Shown here one piece after another: positions 61,901-64,000 of a stretch of 64,000 bases of DNA. Under the pieces are notes generated by a model. That model ran no database searches. It was not told the origin of the DNA and was given only the letters and a program-made list of their open reading frames with translations. Where the stretch lies: contig WNNJ02000469.1 in NCBI GenBank assembly GCA_012934845.2, positions 62,001 through 126,000 on the forward strand. Reading direction: 5' to 3'. This stretch comes from Pomphorhynchus laevis (taxonomy: Eukaryota; Acanthocephala; Palaeacanthocephala; Echinorhynchida; Pomphorhynchidae). How positions within the stretch are numbered: the stretch's first letter is position 1; each line of letters starts with the position of its first letter. A program made the position numbers and the translations under genes.

Positions 61901-62390
61901 CTGATATTGTATGCGGCGGTTTATTCGGTGGTAGGTTGGAGCGGACATTCATAGATGTCTGCGTCTTCAACAACTTGGCTCCATCTTATCACCTAAGGAC
62001 TGTCGATGCAAGTTTCGAATACCACGAGAATCGGAAAAGAGCAAAGTATCAGGAACGAATTAGTGAAATTGAACACTCGTCTTTCATACCGTTTGTCCTT
62101 GCAGCTACTGGAGGATTTGGTCCGACAGCGAAACGGTTGATGCAGACAATCGCTGCAAGGATGTCCTCCAAACTGCAACGAAGCTATAGCGATATGATTT
62201 CGCTTATACGAACACGATTTGGGGAACGCGGTGACTGGAATAGCTTTAATTGGATGAATGCATTATTTTTTTTCTTTCTACGTTGGAATGTTTCATAACT
62301 TTTGTACATTTACGAATTATGACAGTAGTGGCCCATTTGAGGCAACCTTATTTTCTGTACATTCGGAATAAATATTATTATAAAAAAATT
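58930..62390 (+). mobile_element. Non-LTR retrotransposon with restriction-like endonuclease, apparently full-length ORF
   Basis: Limits are approximate. The ORF 59212-62298 is preceded by a GC-rich leader (about 59100-59211, with 'cagggcacatcccggggtgc') and followed by a ~90-bp 3' UTR ending near 62385 in 'aataaatattattataaaaa'. The whole is much richer in G+C than the host. No terminal repeats are seen, as expected for a target-primed element. Clear target-site duplications could not be identified in the AT-rich flanks. The 19-bp 'acaataaaataacatacaat' repetition at 58970-59100 lies at the 5' border. Confidence 0.85.
59212..62298 (+). CDS. Retrotransposon ORF: Cys-rich N-terminus, reverse transcriptase, CCHC and PD-D restriction-like endonuclease (R2/NeSL-group type)
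   Basis: An uninterrupted 1028-residue polyprotein of the RLE class of LINEs, which nick DNA with a type IIS-like endonuclease and reverse-transcribe at the nick. Residues 12-42 hold nine Cys (C12, C13, C15, C22, C25, C27, C34, C37, C42), probably a metal-binding nucleic-acid domain. It differs from the C2H2 fingers of R2. RT motifs: D455 in 'SVDAKNAFNSANR', 'GFTQGDPLAMA' (505-515) and YADD at 540-543. The C-terminal knuckle is C827-x-C829-x7-H837-x3-C841, followed by RHNEVRD. The endonuclease has PD898 and D915 ('HPDIVCGGLFGG', 'ERTFIDVCVFN') and a K/R-rich 'RKRAKYQERI'. No Ulp1-type protease or APE domain is seen. The clade (NeSL, HERO, CRE, R2) is not settled. The ATG at 59212 is the first in frame after the GC-rich leader. 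Confidence 0.93.
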   Translation: MTKGKPRNSPRCCGCNGQNAVCKGCKCAKASTYCTDCAATNCTNRGNSPIIVDHSTSCSTSSHVTTVNEPANFIAPIQEDVRTINHVFLNPRPTAASRDLLNDRPSAERMPCSYEDSINFMYNKVILWKPNLLSLPICQASNRFIDLLASRYLDVGEGTANEGIALKEVTVICQLILQRIPSRKAAVIRKTLERRTQMWADKQIHDLFEEAFALQQKVVQGLTKSVRITNQNESGVFSRLMQSGKTHAAIRTLDSQYASLPLLKPDDEIDGVTIYDILLDLHPPGKPIHKDSILNVPLPGCMPHHAVVFSAIDGQIILKAAMRTHGCAGPSGVDAVAFRRMISSFGPHSRKLADAIASFAIRIASERVDPSILDAFTVSRLVALDKNPGVRPIGIGEIVRRIVGKVIMSLIGKDLQAVSGHVQTCSGQRGGMEYIIHRVSETITVNDQYVLLSVDAKNAFNSANRKVVLANVPFICPALECILHNTYSEPSKLVCCGRSLRSQEGFTQGDPLAMAAFAVSSLAIIHRIRESVPHVSQYWYADDANFMGSLEDVTRVWDLLESFGHQHGYFVNANKSIVMIHSEQLEETEKRFEKYNVRIETRGVKLLGSPVGDAEFVKNMSGELISKWSCLIRKLANAAKHDAQSAYVAFVKACQSKWLHLCRTTQRDPGWFSEIRQLIFGQFAFDVFGHTLDETEQLICSLPLSFGGMGFRDPCVDAPYVLNASKQLCRAFDQSDNILEVDRLQTQALKDIASDNRLRSASLLVGLRERASIQTVKLLQYASVKGASSWLQTSPLKASGFNMTKFEFQDAFAARYNWSLSSLPKKCECGDDICLTHALSCKRGALPIIRHNEVRDVLASALSEICNGVGIEPALQPVTHDFVFQCSTTARGEDAHPDIVCGGLFGGRLERTFIDVCVFNNLAPSYHLRTVDASFEYHENRKRAKYQERISEIEHSSFIPFVLAATGGFGPTAKRLMQTIAARMSSKLQRSYSDMISLIRTRFGERGDWNSFNWMNALFFFFLRWNVS

Positions 62391-62690
62391 ATTATATATT
62401 TAACTTTTATAAAAAACTTTATATAAAATTAAATAAAATATATATAGTTTATAAGTTTAAAAAATTATATAAAAACGTTAATAATTTTTTAAAACGTTAA
62501 TAATATAAATAATATAATAACTTTAAACGTTAAGTATATATAACTTAATATAACTTATATATATAAATTTATAACTAAATTTATAAAATAATAATGCATC
62601 GAAACGTTTTAAAATAATAAAAACATATGCTTTTAATTCTTAATCCCGGTTTGAAATATTAATCATATGTAAGCAAGCGTATCAAAATTA
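62391..62690. other. AT-rich spacer
   Basis: Low-complexity AT between the retrotransposon and the satellite; repeated 'aaaacgttaataat' words near 62480-62515. Confidence 0.5.
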
Positions 62691-64000
62691 CCCTGGGAGA
62701 AAACACCATTTAAAGAAAATGGTGTTGCCTGGTAGACTAGATTGAATCAGTCGTAAATCAAAGTACAGTCAACCAAGCAACATCATTTCCTATAAATGTC
62801 GCATTTCGAAAGAAATCATGGACCGCTGTTTACTCGCCACATTAATGCACGATAATTCCTTATGCCGTATCCATTAAGAATATTAGGGGTGCAGCGACAA
62901 TTCAGCAATAACCTCTGCCAAGTGTTTAAGGATGATCCGAACAGCAATTCGATCTGGTTAAGAGCGTAAGCCTCAGACAATAAAGCAATGTGTCGGAAAT
63001 GCCTTTATTCACAATGTCACACAGGCAACCGAAACGACCAATGGGTACATAATTCTACTGGTGAGTGTTGCCGGGTACACTATCATTTGATGCAGAAGTT
63101 GTCGTCTAGAAATGGCATGGTGACTGAAAGTCGTGAATCAAAGTAAGTCTTCCAAGCAACACCATTTTCTATGAATGTGGTATTTCGTAAGTAATTCTAG
63201 ACCGTTGTCTTCTAAGCACATCCGTGCACAATATGGATCCAACGAGTGTAGCCACAATTCAGCAACAATCTCTGCCTAGTGTTTAAGGATGGTCAGCACA
63301 GCAATTCGATCTGGTTAAGAGCGTAGGCCTCAGTCAATTAAGCAAAGTGTTGGAAACGCCTTCATTCACAATGTCACACAGGCAACCGAAATGACCAGTG
63401 AGTACTTCATTCTAATAATGAGTGTGGCTGAGTATTCCGTCATTTCGATACTGAAGTGGCCGTCTAGAAGTGACATGGTTACTGAAAGTCGTGAATCAAA
63501 GTGGGGTTTAGCAAGCAACACCATTTTGTATAAATGCCGTATTTCGTAAGAAATCCTGGAAGGTTGTATACTCAGCACATCCGTGCACTACTATTATACA
63601 TACCGTATTCATTAAGGATCCAACGAGTGCAGCGACAATTCAGCAACAACCACTTCCTAGTCTTAAAGATGATCCGCACAGCTATTCGATCTGGTAAAGA
63701 GCATAATACTCAGTCAATTAAGCAAAGTGTCGGAAACGCCTTTATTCACAATGTCACACAGGCAACCGAAACGACCAATGGGTACTTCATTCTCTTGATA
63801 AGTGTTGCCGGGTACTCAGTAATTTTGATGCAGAAGTGGAAGTCTAGAAGTGGCATGGTGACTGGAAGTCTTGAATCAAAGTCCAGTATATTAAGGAACA
63901 CCTTTTTCTATAAATGTCGCATTTCGTAAGAAATCCTGGACAGTTGTTTGAAATCCTGGACAGCATAGCCGTGCACCAATAATATACATGCCGTATTCGT
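62690..64000 (+). repeat. Satellite, ~360-380 bp unit, runs off the window
   Basis: 'acaatgtcacacaggcaacc' begins at about 63011, 63368 and 63748, giving units of about 357 and 380. Each unit also has 'tcaaagt', 'gtatttcgtaagaaatcctg'-like words, 'gatccaacgagtg', 'agcgacaattcagcaa' and 'ttcgatctggttaagagcgt'. Copies differ by perhaps 10-15% by eye with small indels. GC content is clearly higher than in single-copy flanks. The frames of 70 and 131 codons across it are not conserved between units, so no protein is called. Confidence 0.85.

Noticed and set aside
63366-63929. Open frames of 70 and 131 codons in the terminal satellite
   Set aside because: They cross unit boundaries and are not kept from one unit to the next, so they reflect GC-richer repeat sequence rather than a gene.

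Overview
The window is nuclear DNA of an invertebrate animal. By eye it is extremely AT-rich. The host genes are animal genes with short GT-AG introns (many 47-60 nt) mixed with multi-kilobase introns. I cannot fix the phylum from sequence alone. Four host genes can be supported, all on the minus strand. They are a COE/EBF (Collier, UNC-3) transcription factor with 13 exons at 5383-20799, an HDDC2-type HD-domain nucleotidase at 35573-36202, an EMC8/9 subunit of the ER membrane protein complex at 39690-46792 (middle exons unresolved), and a p47/NSFL1C-type SEP-UBX cofactor of p97/CDC48 at 54753-55523. The first two exons-worth of conclusions rest on long, easily recognised protein matches and on exon phases that join without error.

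Most of the rest is repeats. From 1 to 5.3 kb there is AT-rich repeat debris, a foldback element (2592-2880) and a reverse-transcriptase remnant. From 5.4 to 20.8 kb lies COE, whose introns hold clusters of a dispersed repeat with a conserved hairpin core, a tRNA-derived SINE and several MITEs. Two of the intronic blocks form a ~0.85 kb, nearly identical inverted repeat (5953-6800 and 15530-16359) that brackets six COE exons. From 20.8 to 35.5 kb there is mostly AT-rich DNA with foldbacks and small GC-richer element fragments. From 36.5 to 51.5 kb there are several remnants of one Penelope-like RT family, a second inverted duplication (36594-37315 and 42411-43137) around the last EMC8 exon, an exact 300-bp tandem duplication and a dimeric ~159-bp satellite. 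From 51.6 to 58.7 kb there are a MITE, two SINE-like copies, p47, and a tandem array of three 303-bp units. From 58.9 to 62.4 kb there is a single-ORF retrotransposon with an uninterrupted 1028-codon ORF (RT plus restriction-like endonuclease), followed to the end by a ~360-380 bp satellite.

The most interesting system is the 57.0-58.0 kb array. One unit encodes, on the minus strand, a complete-looking hammerhead ribozyme: CUGAUGA, a stem II, GAAA, then a stem closing on UC and a matching stem I. An inverted partial copy carries it on the plus strand. A related core sits in the 2.6 kb foldback, and a truncated relative lies at 32.46 kb. Tandem units of a few hundred bases bearing hammerheads are the hallmark of retrozymes, and hammerheads are known in Penelope-like elements. 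Both the ribozyme repeats and Penelope-like RT debris occur here, along with an intact RT of another class that could in principle supply activity in trans (inference). All statements rest on reading by eye; no alignment, folding or search was run.
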